A stretch of 64,000 nucleotides of DNA from positions 248,001-312,000 of the forward strand of contig CAVTSX010000005.1 in the NCBI GenBank assembly GCA_963737425.1, given 5' to 3'. This document shows positions 8,190-17,048 of this stretch, one piece after another. Below the pieces are notes generated by a model. That model was not told where the DNA came from and ran no database searches. It saw only the letters and a list, made by a program, of their open reading frames with translations. The translations under genes and the position numbers were made by a program. Position 1 is the first letter of the stretch. The number at the start of each line of letters is the position of its first letter. This DNA is from DASXRA01 sp963737425. GTDB lineage: Bacteria; Actinomycetota; Actinomycetes; Mycobacteriales; Jatrophihabitantaceae.

Positions 8190-11100
8190 TCATGGGCTGA
8201 TCGCATCGATCGCGCGGTAGATGCGCTGCTCGGACACCGGGCGCGCCGTGCCGAGTTGCTGAGCGAACAAGCTCACCCGCAACTCCTCGATCAGCCACCT
8301 GATGTCGTCGACGTCCGCGGCGGCCGCACGGGCAGCCGGCAGCGCGGCTACCAGCTCGCGGTAGGCCACCTGCATCTGATGCACGCGCAGCATCCGGGCC
8401 CGATCGACGTCGACCTCACGCGGCAGCTTCTCCAGGCGCCGCTCGATCGCCGTGATGTAGCGGGCGAGATCCGCGAGGCGGGCGCGCCCGGCCGCCGACA
8501 CGAACCCGACCGCAAGCAGCGCCTCGAGTTGCGCCCGCATGTCGGCGACGGCATCGGCCTGCGCCGGGGTGGGGGTGCCCGGCAGCGCCGCGCGCACCGC
8601 ATGCGCCGCGGCGAGCACACGCTCGGCCTGCGTCGCGGTTTCACGGGTCAGGTTCGGCAACTGCGCCCGCACCACGTCGACCAGACCGGCGAACGATGCG
8701 CGATCCCAGGCCGGTCCGCCGTTTCGCCGGACCAGGTCGTCCACGGCGGCGTCAGCACAGTCGTCCAGGACGCCCGGCACCCCGACGAGACGCGCCCGGG
8801 TGGGCAGCGAGCCCTGCACCGCCTTCACCGGCGACGGAACCGCGAGGCGAAGCAGGCGCCGCGTGCCGATCGGCATGGCGTTGCGCTGCTCGGCCTCGGT
8901 GGCGAAGACGCGCACCGCCACCGAGGCGCCGAGGTCGACCAGAGCGGGATACCCGCGCACGGTGTGACCGGCCCGTCGCTGCTCGACGGTGCGGGGCAGG
9001 GCGTCGAGGTCGTCCGGCCAGTGGTGCAGGCCATCGCGTTCGAGGCCGGTCCCGGTGGCAATCGCCACGCGAACCGGCTCGGCCAGTTCGGCTTGCAGCA
9101 CCGCAAGGTCCTTGCCACTCGCCACGACGCGGTGCTCCGCGTCCTCGACGGCGAACGTCATGCGCAGGTGCCCTGGCACGCGCGAGAGGTCGAATGCGTC
9201 GAGCGGGACGAGGATGCCGGTCCGCCGGTGCAGAGCGCGTTGCAGGCCCTCCAGCAGCGGCTCCGTGCCGGGGGTGAGTTCGGCCAGCACGGTGCGGGCC
9301 GTGTCGGGCGCCGGCACGAAGTTCCGCCGCAACTCCTTCGGCAGGGACCGGATCAACGCAGTCACCAGTTCCTCGCGCAGCGCCGGCACCTGCCAGCCGA
9401 AGTCGGTGTCGCCGAGCCGGGCCAGTACGTCCAGCGGCACGTGCACGGTGACGCCGTCGTCGTCGGCACCGGGTTCGAACCGATAGCTGACCGGCAGCGC
9501 CACGTCACCGTCCTGCCACACATCCGGCTGCTCGCCGTCCGGCACGCCGCCGCGCAGCAAGTCGTCGCGGGTCAGCGTCAGCAGGCGCGGATCGTCGTGG
9601 CGCGCCTTCTCCCACCAAGCGTCGAAATGGCGAGCCGACACGACCGAAGCCGGGATTCGCCTGTCGTAGAAGGCGAAAACCTCCTCGTCGCCGACGAGCA
9701 GGTCTCGCCGTCGGGTGCGATCCTCCAGTTCGGCCAGGGATTCGATCAATGCCTGGTTGTCACGGAAGAAGTGGTGCCTCGTGTCCCAATCGCCCTCGAC
9801 GAGCGCGTGCCGGATGAACAGTTCGCGCGAGACCTCGACGTCCACGTTGCCGTAGTTGACGCGACGGCCGGCGACCAGCGGCAGCCCGTAGAGCGTGACG
9901 CGCTCGCGGGCCATGACCGCCCCACGCCCGCGATCCCACTCGGGCTCGCTGTAGGTACGCACGACAAGCTGCGCGGCGAGTCGCTCGACGTCGTCCAGCT
10001 CGATAGTTGCCGCGACCCTTGCGTAGAGGCGGCTCGTCTCGACCAGTTCGGCGGCGACCACCCAGCGCGGCGGGCGCCGGGCCAGCGTCGAGCCCGGGGC
10101 TATGACGAAACGCGTGTTACGCGCGCCCTGGAACTCGCGCGCCTCAATTCGCATACCGACGTGGGACAGCAGCCCGGCCAGAAGGGCGGCGTGGATGCTG
10201 CGGGCATCGGCCGGCTGCTCGGATTCCTTGATATCAAGGGACTTGGCGATCTGGCGCAGTTGGCCGACGAGGTCCTGCCATTCGCGAATCCGCAGGTAGT
10301 GCAGGAACTCCTCGCGGCACATCCGCCGGAACTGATTGCCCGAACGTTCGTGCCGTTGCTCGCGCAGGTAGTTCCACAAGTTGAGGTAACCGGCGAAGTC
10401 GGAGTGTTCGTCGGCGAAGCGCGCATGCTTCTGCTGCGCTGCGGCCTGCTGGTCGATCGGACGCTCACGCGGGTCGGGAATCGAGAGTGCCGCGGCGATA
10501 ACGAGCACCTCGCGTACGCAGTTCTCGCGCTGCGCTTCGATGATCATCCGGCCGATCCGCGGATCGACCGGAAGCTGCGCGAGTTGACGGCCGATGGCGG
10601 TCAGTCGGCCGTCGGCGTCGAGGGCGGTGAGCTCGTGCAGCAACTGCATGCCGTCGCGGACGCTTCGCCGGTCGGGTGGTTCGACGAACGGGAACGCCTC
10701 GAGATCGCCGAGATCGAGCGCCTTCATCTGCAGGATGACCGACGCGAGGTTGGTGCGCAGGATCTCCGGCTCGGTGAACTCCGGCCGCCCCGCGAAGTCC
10801 TTCTCGGAGTAGAGCCGGATGCAGATGCCGTCGGCGGTGCGGCCGCATCGTCCGGCGCGCTGACCGGCGGACGCCTGCGAGATCGGCTCGATCGGCAGCC
10901 GCTGCACCTTCGTGCGCCGGCTGTATCGCGAGATGCGCGCTGTACCCGGATCGATGACGTAGTGGATGCCGGGCACGGTCAGCGAGGTCTCGGCGACGTT
11001 GGTGGCGAGCACGATCCGCCGCCCGCTGTGCGGCGCGAAGACCCGATGCTGCTCGGCGGTCGACAGGCGCGCGTAGAGCGGGAGGATCTCCGTCGACGGC

Positions 11101-12068
11101 AGATCGAGCCCGCGCAACACTTCGGCCGTGTCGCGGATCTCGCGTTCACCGCTGAGGAACACGAGGACGTCGCCCGGCCCCTCGGCGCGAAGTTCATGCA
11201 CCGCATCGACGATTCCCTCGGTCTGATCGCGCGCCTGTACCCGGTGCACAACCTCGTGGTCGGGGTCGTCCGGATCGTCGTCGTCCGCCTCGGCGATGTC
11301 GGCTTCGAGCGGCCGGTACCGGATCTCGACCGGATAGGTGCGCCCGGAAACCTCGACGATCGGCGTCCCGCCGAAGTGGGCCGAGAACCGCTGCGGGTCG
11401 ATCGTCGCGGACGTGACGATCACTTTCAGGTCAGGCCGCTGGGGGAGCAGTTCGGTGAGGTATCCCAGCAGGAAGTCGACGTTGAGGCTGCGCTCGTGCG
11501 CCTCGTCGATGATGAGGGTGTCGTAGCGCAGCAGCTTCCGGTCGCGCTGGATCTCGGCGAGCAGAATGCCGTCGGTCATCAGCTTGACGAGCGTCCGGTC
11601 GCTGACCTGATCGGTAAAGCGCACCGTATAGCCGACGACATCGCCAAGGTCCGTGCGCAGTTCGTCGGCGATCCGCTGCGCCACCGTTCGGGCGGCCAAC
11701 CGGCGCGGCTGGGTATGGCCGATCGTGCCGCGTATGCCGCGGCCGAGTTCGAGGCAGATCTTGGGCAGCTGGGTGGTCTTGCCCGAACCGGTCTCGCCGG
11801 CGACGACGACCACCTGGTTGTCGCGAATCGCGTCAGCGATGTCGTCGCGCCGCGCGCTCACCGGAAGGTCCGGGTACGTGACGGCCGGGACGGCGGCCCG
11901 GCGCTGCGCGATGACGTGCTCAGCCCGGTCGACCTGCTCGGCGAACCGCTGCAGTCCGCGGCGGTCACGGCGTGTGCGTTCGAGGCGTCGCCCGAGCCGG
12001 ACCTCGTCGCGCAGCGTCAGCAGCCCGAGCCGCTCGCGGAGCTCTGCAATGGACGGCGGCGTGGACAT
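8190..12068 (-). CDS. hrpA: ATP-dependent RNA helicase, HrpA type (DEAH box)
   Basis: This 1292-residue DEAH helicase is of full HrpA length. Motif I is GETGSGKTTQ, motif II is DEAHERSLN, motif III is SATID, and motif VI is QRAGRCGRT. After the two RecA lobes come the winged-helix/ratchet region, an OB fold and the long DUF3418 C-terminal domain seen in bacterial HrpA. In E. coli HrpA acts on mRNA and rescues stalled ribosomes; the role here is inferred to be similar. The ATG at 12068 (MSTPPSIAEL) is preferred over upstream codons lacking similarity. It is the last gene of a minus-strand run from the desaturase through CapA and GNAT. Confidence 0.93.
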   Translation of the reverse strand: MSTPPSIAELRERLGLLTLRDEVRLGRRLERTRRDRRGLQRFAEQVDRAEHVIAQRRAAVPAVTYPDLPVSARRDDIADAIRDNQVVVVAGETGSGKTTQLPKICLELGRGIRGTIGHTQPRRLAARTVAQRIADELRTDLGDVVGYTVRFTDQVSDRTLVKLMTDGILLAEIQRDRKLLRYDTLIIDEAHERSLNVDFLLGYLTELLPQRPDLKVIVTSATIDPQRFSAHFGGTPIVEVSGRTYPVEIRYRPLEADIAEADDDDPDDPDHEVVHRVQARDQTEGIVDAVHELRAEGPGDVLVFLSGEREIRDTAEVLRGLDLPSTEILPLYARLSTAEQHRVFAPHSGRRIVLATNVAETSLTVPGIHYVIDPGTARISRYSRRTKVQRLPIEPISQASAGQRAGRCGRTADGICIRLYSEKDFAGRPEFTEPEILRTNLASVILQMKALDLGDLEAFPFVEPPDRRSVRDGMQLLHELTALDADGRLTAIGRQLAQLPVDPRIGRMIIEAQRENCVREVLVIAAALSIPDPRERPIDQQAAAQQKHARFADEHSDFAGYLNLWNYLREQRHERSGNQFRRMCREEFLHYLRIREWQDLVGQLRQIAKSLDIKESEQPADARSIHAALLAGLLSHVGMRIEAREFQGARNTRFVIAPGSTLARRPPRWVVAAELVETSRLYARVAATIELDDVERLAAQLVVRTYSEPEWDRGRGAVMARERVTLYGLPLVAGRRVNYGNVDVEVSRELFIRHALVEGDWDTRHHFFRDNQALIESLAELEDRTRRRDLLVGDEEVFAFYDRRIPASVVSARHFDAWWEKARHDDPRLLTLTRDDLLRGGVPDGEQPDVWQDGDVALPVSYRFEPGADDDGVTVHVPLDVLARLGDTDFGWQVPALREELVTALIRSLPKELRRNFVPAPDTARTVLAELTPGTEPLLEGLQRALHRRTGILVPLDAFDLSRVPGHLRMTFAVEDAEHRVVASGKDLAVLQAELAEPVRVAIATGTGLERDGLHHWPDDLDALPRTVEQRRAGHTVRGYPALVDLGASVAVRVFATEAEQRNAMPIGTRRLLRLAVPSPVKAVQGSLPTRARLVGVPGVLDDCADAAVDDLVRRNGGPAWDRASFAGLVDVVRAQLPNLTRETATQAERVLAAAHAVRAALPGTPTPAQADAVADMRAQLEALLAVGFVSAAGRARLADLARYITAIERRLEKLPREVDVDRARMLRVHQMQVAYRELVAALPAARAAAADVDDIRWLIEELRVSLFAQQLGTARPVSEQRIYRAIDAISP

Positions 12069-12141
12069 GGCTTTGCTCAGCCTATGCGGCGTCGATGCCT
12101 GACTGCGCCCGGTGAGCACTGCGCTCAACCGCGCGCGCCGT

Positions 12142-12645
12142 TCAGGCGGTCAGGCCGCGCTCGAAGACGACCCGGTCGACGCCCGGACCGTCGTAGTCGG
12201 CTACCGGGCCGTCCACCGCAAAACCCATCGCGCGGTGGAATGCGATCGACCCCTCGTTGACGGGCGACGTGATCGCACGGACCCGGGTACATCCGTCCCC
12301 CGCAGCGGCCGCGAAGAACGCCTCGTACAGGCGACGGGCCAGGCCGCTGCCCCGCGCGGTCGGCGATACGCCGACGAAGTGGATGTACGCGTCGCCGGGC
12401 ACGGACGGTGAGTGGAATCCGACCAGGAAACCCGCCAACTCGCCGTCATGCTCGGCGACCAAGCTCGTCGCGTTGAAGTGGTCGAGGAACAGGCGCGGCA
12501 ATACTGCCGCGATGGGTCGGCCCCACCACTCGTCGACGACCGACACGATGGCGTCGTAATCGTCCGGGCGAGCGGGCCGCAATTCGACCTGAGGTGAGGG
12601 CGAATCATGTCGCCGCTCGCCGTCAGGTTCATGCGGCGTCGACAT
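12142..12645 (-). CDS. GNAT-family N-acetyltransferase
   Basis: This 167-residue protein has a single GNAT fold. ELRPARPDDYDAIVSVVDEWWG is the N-terminal strand-helix, VGVSPTARGSGLARRLYEAFF is the acetyl-CoA-binding V-x-x-x-x-RGxG/A motif, and NEGSIAFHRAMGF is the C-terminal motif. The substrate is unknown. The ATG at 12645 lies 23 bases after the CapA stop and the gene sits 73 bases before hrpA on the same strand, so it is likely within one transcript. Confidence 0.85.
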   Translation of the reverse strand: MSTPHEPDGERRHDSPSPQVELRPARPDDYDAIVSVVDEWWGRPIAAVLPRLFLDHFNATSLVAEHDGELAGFLVGFHSPSVPGDAYIHFVGVSPTARGSGLARRLYEAFFAAAAGDGCTRVRAITSPVNEGSIAFHRAMGFAVDGPVADYDGPGVDRVVFERGLTA

Positions 12646-12668
12646 GCCGTGGATCGTAAGCGCCGTCC

Positions 12669-13862
12669 CTACCGGACGATGAGGCCGGCCTTCGCCGCGT
12701 CGCGGGCATCGAGGTAGCCGACAATGCGCTGGTGCGCCGCCGCGTACGTGGCTCGCGCCTTGCTCGACGTCGCAGCCGAGGCCAGCGCCGCAGGCAGATC
12801 GACGAGGCGCACCTTCGGTGCGATATCGATCCACGTCGGGATCGCCTCCGCCCTGGTGATCTTCCACCGGTGCGGGGCTACCTCGGTGAACGTGAACCGC
12901 GGCATGACGCCCTCGCGATCATCGTTGATCGGCTGGGCATGCCGTGAGATCTGATCGCCCATGCAGTACGCGACCCATTTGCCGCCGATCCGCTGGAACG
13001 GCTCGACGGCGTGGGCATGATCGCCGAGGATCACGTCGATGTCGGGCGAGGCGAGCAGCGCACGTGCCTGCGCGTCCTGCTCGGCCGTGACACCGTGGTT
13101 GTACTCGACGCCCCAGTGCATGCTCAGCACCACGATGTCGGCGCCGGCCTTCTTTGCTCGACGCGCAGCCGCCAGGATGGCCGGCACGTCGGTGAGGTTC
13201 GCTTCCCATTCCTTGCCGGCCGGGCGGGTCAGCCCGTTGAAGCCGAAGGAGTAGGCGAGCTGGGCGACCTTCGCGCCGTTGCGCATCGTCATGATCAGCG
13301 GGCGCGCCGCCTCGGCCGCCGTCCGGGCGCTGCCGGTGTGCTTCAGACCCGCCGCGTCGAGCTCGTCGAGCGTGCGCTTCAGGCCGTCGGTTCCCTGGTC
13401 GATCGTGTGGTTGGACGCCGTCGTGCAACTGTCATATCCCGCGTGGACGAGCGCGGTCAGCACCTGCGGCGGCGCGCTGAACGTCGGATAGCCGGCGAAC
13501 GGGCCTTGCGGCGGCGCCAGCGCTGTCTCCATCTCGCAGATCGCCAGATCGACGCCACGCGTAACCGGCGCGACAGCGGAGAAGATCGGGTCGAAGTCGA
13601 ATCCCTTGCGACCCTCGGCCCGCGCATCGGCGGCGGCCTGCTCCCACACCGGCGGATGGATCAGCACGTCGCCCGAACCGAGCACGGTGACCGTCCGCTT
13701 TGGCTTGGGCGCGGACGCGGGTGGCGATGTGTCCGGAACGGCCGACGCCGACATAGACGCAGGCGTAGCCGGGGCAGGTCGTTTCGGATGTCGTGCGCCG
13801 CCGCAGCCGGCGAGCCCGAGCACGGCGACAACCAGCACCACGGCGGCTGCTGGACGACTCAC
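12669..13862 (-). CDS. CapA-family lipoprotein (poly-gamma-glutamate synthesis-like metallophosphatase fold)
   Basis: This 397-residue predicted lipoprotein begins at GTG 13862. A hydrophobic stretch ending LAGC is a lipobox near residue 20, followed by a Pro/Ala-rich tether. The CapA domain shows GSGDVLIH, CEMETALA, ASNHTIDQG, SMHWGVEYNHG and GDHAHAVEPF, which form the metal-binding calcineurin-like site of PF09587. CapA proteins act outside the membrane. A role in poly-glutamate capsule is only established in Bacillus, and no capB or capC is nearby, so an envelope function is as much as can be said. It starts 19 bases after the desaturase stop, implying one operon. Confidence 0.88.
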   Translation of the reverse strand: MSRPAAAVVLVVAVLGLAGCGGARHPKRPAPATPASMSASAVPDTSPPASAPKPKRTVTVLGSGDVLIHPPVWEQAAADARAEGRKGFDFDPIFSAVAPVTRGVDLAICEMETALAPPQGPFAGYPTFSAPPQVLTALVHAGYDSCTTASNHTIDQGTDGLKRTLDELDAAGLKHTGSARTAAEAARPLIMTMRNGAKVAQLAYSFGFNGLTRPAGKEWEANLTDVPAILAAARRAKKAGADIVVLSMHWGVEYNHGVTAEQDAQARALLASPDIDVILGDHAHAVEPFQRIGGKWVAYCMGDQISRHAQPINDDREGVMPRFTFTEVAPHRWKITRAEAIPTWIDIAPKVRLVDLPAALASAATSSKARATYAAAHQRIVGYLDARDAAKAGLIVR

Positions 13863-13881
13863 CCCAGCATCGTTGCTTGCG

Positions 13882-14820
13882 CTAGCTGCGGGACTCGACG
13901 CGGGCGCGCTTGCGCTCGCGCTGCTCGACGAAGCGACTCGCCTGCAGATCCAGCGCGCCCATGAACGCAGCGAGCTCCTCGCGGGCCTGCTCGCCGGCCG
14001 AGCCCATGTCGTTGCGCTCGAATACCCGCCAGAACTTGAGGATGGGCGCCACGACCTCGTCATGGTGCAGGCGCAGGTCGTAGATGCCCGCCTTGGCGAT
14101 CGTCACCGAGTTGCGGACGAAGTCCGGCATGCCCGCGCCCGGCATCTGGAATCCGACGACCTCGTCGCGGATCGCCTCCATCGTCTCGTCCGGCGCGATC
14201 TCCAATGCTGCGGCAACGAGGTTTCGGTAGAAGACCATGTGCAGGTTCTCATCGACCGAAACGCGCGCGAGCAACTGCTCGGCCAAGGGGCATCCGGTCG
14301 ACCGGCCGGTGTTGCGGTGCGAGACGCGCGTGGCCAATTCCTGGAAAGAGACGTACGCGACGGCCTGCAGCATCGACTTGTCGCCGGAGTCGTAGCCCGC
14401 CGTCATGTGCGCCATGCGCAGCGCTTCGAGCTTGACCGGGTCGACCCCTCGCGTCACCACCAGGTAGTCGCGGATGGCGATGGCGTGGCGTCCCTCCTCG
14501 GCGGTCCACCGGCCGACCCACGCACCCCAGGCGCCGTCTCGTCCGAACCGGGTCGCGATCTCGCGATGGTAGGAGGGCAGGTTGTCTTCGGTCAGCAGGT
14601 TGACGATCATCGCGGTCTGCGCGACCGGATCGAGCCGGGAATCCGCAGGCTGCCAGTCCTCGCCGCCGAGGAAGGCGAAGTCGCGTCCCCGACTCCACGG
14701 GACGTAGTCGTGGGGCTGCCAGTCCTTTGCGATACCGAGGTGCCGTTCGACATTCGCGGCGACCACCGGCTCGAGTTCGTGCAACAGCCGGGTCTGCAGG
14801 GCGTCCGTCGTAGTCGTCAT
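13882..14820 (-). CDS. Acyl-ACP desaturase, diiron (DesA type)
   Basis: This 312-residue soluble fatty-acid desaturase resembles mycobacterial DesA1/DesA2. The two diiron half-sites are visible as TEDNLPSYHRE followed by TAEEGRHAIAIRDYL, and later SVDENLHMVFYRN. These enzymes introduce a double bond into ACP-bound acyl chains using O2 and reduced ferredoxin. ATG 14820 (MTTTTDALQ) is preceded by GGAGA 8 bases upstream; the frame is open further upstream without similarity. It heads the minus-strand run continuing into CapA. Confidence 0.92.
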   Translation of the reverse strand: MTTTTDALQTRLLHELEPVVAANVERHLGIAKDWQPHDYVPWSRGRDFAFLGGEDWQPADSRLDPVAQTAMIVNLLTEDNLPSYHREIATRFGRDGAWGAWVGRWTAEEGRHAIAIRDYLVVTRGVDPVKLEALRMAHMTAGYDSGDKSMLQAVAYVSFQELATRVSHRNTGRSTGCPLAEQLLARVSVDENLHMVFYRNLVAAALEIAPDETMEAIRDEVVGFQMPGAGMPDFVRNSVTIAKAGIYDLRLHHDEVVAPILKFWRVFERNDMGSAGEQAREELAAFMGALDLQASRFVEQRERKRARVESRS

Positions 14821-15074
14821 CTCAATTCTCCGGTCGAGGGCATCTTCACCCAACCTACGCCACCGTAACCTCGTGACCGGCGGGCGGATTATGCGTCCGA
14901 CCTGAGGACCAAGTCCATTACGTAGCACGATTGTTATATGTCCATGCCTAGTCGATCTTGCGTAGTTCGCCCGTAACCACCAGACTGCCTATGCCGCCAC
15001 GGGGGCGGCGTCTGCGCCGACGCGTGACAGCTCCGCGGGGGGCCGGACATCAGACGAGGGAATGGGTCTTCATC

Positions 15075-16448
15075 ATGCCGAAAATCGGCGGCCGAACGCG
15101 ACTTCTCAGCGTCGGCGGCGTGGTCCTGGCTGGCGTAGCCGGGGTCGCAGGACTGGTCTTGCTGGCGAACCCCGCGGGAGCACACACCGCGGATCTTCAC
15201 GGCGTGGCCACCTGCGATACACAGTCGGGCACGTACACCGTCAAATACAGCGGAACGGCGGATTACCTGTCGCTGGACCCGGTCGTCACCGTCACCAACT
15301 CATCACCGGACGGTGCTGGCGTCTCGGTCGCGCCGCAATCGCCGCAGGTTGCGAGCAACGGCAACTACTCGATTACCCAGACCGGCATTCCGGCCTCGAA
15401 CACGTTCGCGAGCCTCAGCTTGCACGTCGTCTGGACAGACGGCTTTACGCAGAACCCCGCGGCGCAGGTGGCACTGCCCTCGGGCTGCACGCCCCCGTCC
15501 ACGCCGGTAACGCCCGGCACGCCCACATTCGCCGACGAGTCGTGCACCACGCCCGACGGCGCGGGCTTCACCATCCCTGACACCGAGGGCGTCGACTACG
15601 TCGTCGACAACAACAAGGTTGAGCCGGGCGCGCACTCGGCCGCTGCGGGCAGCACAGTCACCATCACCGCGGTCGCCGAGCCGGGCCACACGCTGACCGG
15701 GACCACGACGTGGACGCACACCTTCCCGGCCGCGCCGACCGACTGCGAAGGTCCGACCGCGCCGAGCTTCACCGATGACGCCTGCGCGACCTCGGCGCCG
15801 GCCGGGGCGAGCTACACGATCCCCGACACCGAAGGCGTCGACTACCTCGTCGACGGAACGAAGGCCGCCCCCGGAACTCACGAGGCCACCGATGGCAGCA
15901 AGATCACCATCACCGCCGTGGCGCAGGACGGTCACCCGCTCAATGGCACGACCACCTGGACGCACACCTTCGCGGCTGCTCCGACCGACTGTGGCGCATC
16001 CGGCGCGGCACCTGCACCGACGTTCACCGACGCGACCTGCGACTCGCCTGATGCGAGCTACACGATCCCGTCGTCCACGAACGTCACCTACCTGGTGAAC
16101 GGCGTGGAGGCCTCGGCCGGCAAGCACAGTGGCACCGCCGGCACCAAGGTGTCGATCAGCGCGGTCGGCAAGGCCGGCTACACGATCACCGGCACGACGA
16201 GCTGGGCGCACACCTTCGAGGCCACCACCGCGCAGTGCATCGCGGGTGGCGCAGCCGGACCGGTCACTGGTTCCGGTCCCGCCGCTGGCGGTCCGGCCGC
16301 CGCCCCTGTGCTCGCCAACACCGGTCTGGACTTTCCGGCCGGCCAGACCGCGATCGTCGGCATGCTGCTCGCACTGCTCGGCGGCGTGTGCGTGTGGGCC
16401 GGCCGCCGTCCGGGCACGCCGGGACGTCACTCCACGGTCAAGGCCTGA
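15075..16448 (+). CDS. LAXTG-anchored cell-wall surface protein with three tandem repeats
   Basis: This 458-residue protein has a signal peptide (hydrophobic about 10-35, ending NPAGAHT), an N-terminal Ig-like domain, and three repeats of about 80 residues containing the pattern FxDxxC, YTIPDTEGVDYLVD, ITITAVA, GTTTWTHTF and TDC. A Gly/Ala/Pro linker leads to LANTG (413-417), a hydrophobic helix and a basic tail. LAXTG is the substrate motif of class E sortases in high-GC actinomycetes, so covalent attachment to peptidoglycan is inferred. No sortase gene is present here. The ligand is unknown. GAGGG lies about 14 bases before ATG 15075, further than usual. A strong terminator follows. Confidence 0.85.
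   Translation: MPKIGGRTRLLSVGGVVLAGVAGVAGLVLLANPAGAHTADLHGVATCDTQSGTYTVKYSGTADYLSLDPVVTVTNSSPDGAGVSVAPQSPQVASNGNYSITQTGIPASNTFASLSLHVVWTDGFTQNPAAQVALPSGCTPPSTPVTPGTPTFADESCTTPDGAGFTIPDTEGVDYVVDNNKVEPGAHSAAAGSTVTITAVAEPGHTLTGTTTWTHTFPAAPTDCEGPTAPSFTDDACATSAPAGASYTIPDTEGVDYLVDGTKAAPGTHEATDGSKITITAVAQDGHPLNGTTTWTHTFAAAPTDCGASGAAPAPTFTDATCDSPDASYTIPSSTNVTYLVNGVEASAGKHSGTAGTKVSISAVGKAGYTITGTTSWAHTFEATTAQCIAGGAAGPVTGSGPAAGGPAAAPVLANTGLDFPAGQTAIVGMLLALLGGVCVWAGRRPGTPGRHSTVKA
15525..16241 (+). repeat. Three tandem in-gene repeats (about 80 codons each) of the surface protein
   Basis: Units begin at 15525, 15765 and 16020. Each carries two cysteines at equivalent positions, the Y/F-TIP, VDYxVD and TxTxTHTF segments, and a terminal TDC or TAQC. 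Units 1 and 2 are closest; unit 3 is more diverged. They look like internally duplicated beta-sandwich domains, each with one potential disulfide. Confidence 0.8.
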
Positions 16449-16483
16449 CGATCTGGTAGGTCGCTCGTAGCTCATCCGCAGAC

Positions 16484-16516
16484 CCCGGCGAGGCGCAAAG
16501 CCTCGCCGGGGTTTTG
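16484..16516 (+). terminator. Intrinsic terminator of the surface-protein gene
   Basis: CCCCGGCGAGGC pairs perfectly with GCCTCGCCGGGG around a GCAAA loop, followed by TTTT. It lies 35 bases after the stop codon. Confidence 0.9.
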
Positions 16517-16644
16517 CATGTCGTGACATCAGGCCCCGCGATTCTCGCCGTGCCCAGCCGTTGCGCCCTGACACGCTGTTGACGGGGGCAAGGCGGGTGC
16601 GCGGGTCCTGCGGATGCGCGGGTGGCGCGGTGCACCTCGCGGTG

Positions 16645-16706
16645 GGTGGGCACTTGTGCGCTGGGTGGGCACTTGCAAGTGCCCACCTGCGCCGCAACTG
16701 CCCACC
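16645..16706. repeat. 62-nt compound palindromic element, copy 1
   Basis: Each 31-nt arm has the pattern GGTGGGCA-N-TTG, seven bases, then GGTGGGCA-N-TTG. The centre is the perfect palindrome GGGCACTTGCAAGTGCCC. Copy 2, with identical spacing, lies at 51481-51542 inside the E2 gene of the Bkd operon. Confidence 0.75.
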
Positions 16707-16756
16707 TGAGCAGTGGCCTTGCGGGCGGTCGGGTGGGCCGCCGCTTCGATCTTGTG

Positions 16757-16804
16757 GATCTTGTGCAAACGCGCGGGTGGCTCGCGGCGAGTCTGCACAA
16801 GATC
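16757..16804. repeat. 11-bp inverted repeat hairpin
   Basis: GATCTTGTGCA (16757-16767) and TGCACAAGATC (16794-16804) are exact complements around a 26-base loop. The arm start GATC-TTGTGCA recalls the hairpin at 27362-27408 (GATCGTGCAACTT), so it may belong to the same repeat family. Confidence 0.55.
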
Positions 16805-17048
16805 ATCCGGCGCCCAGCGCACCCTCACCATCCAGCCGCCGCGCCGTCAACAACCGCGGGGGTCCCGACACATAGCCGGGCGCACCCGCCCGCAATGCGG
16901 CACCGGCTCGGTGCTCGTGGCCCGATGCCCAGTCGACTCCGCCGCGCATGCACGTCAACGCATCGACGCATCGCCGGGCAGGCTTACCGAGCGAATAGCC
17001 GAGCGGCCAACGAAACAACGTGCGCCACTACGGCGAAGAAACCCGCAG

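Larger units (their letters stand above)
16517..17048. other. 532-bp gene-free spacer containing two palindromic elements
   Basis: No reading frame here has protein-like composition, and frames on both strands are arginine- and proline-rich shadows. The segment holds a 62-nt compound palindrome (16645-16706), a direct repeat GATCTTGTG (16748-16756 and 16757-16765) and an 11-bp inverted repeat (16757-16804). It lies between two gene 3' ends (terminated surface-protein gene and convergent transglycosylase gene), a typical location for REP-like elements. Confidence 0.6.

Noticed and set aside
8106..12260. A 1384-codon plus-strand frame covering hrpA
   Set aside because: It is the complementary shadow of the real HrpA gene; composition is Arg/His/Gln-rich with no domain, and all helicase motifs are on the minus strand.
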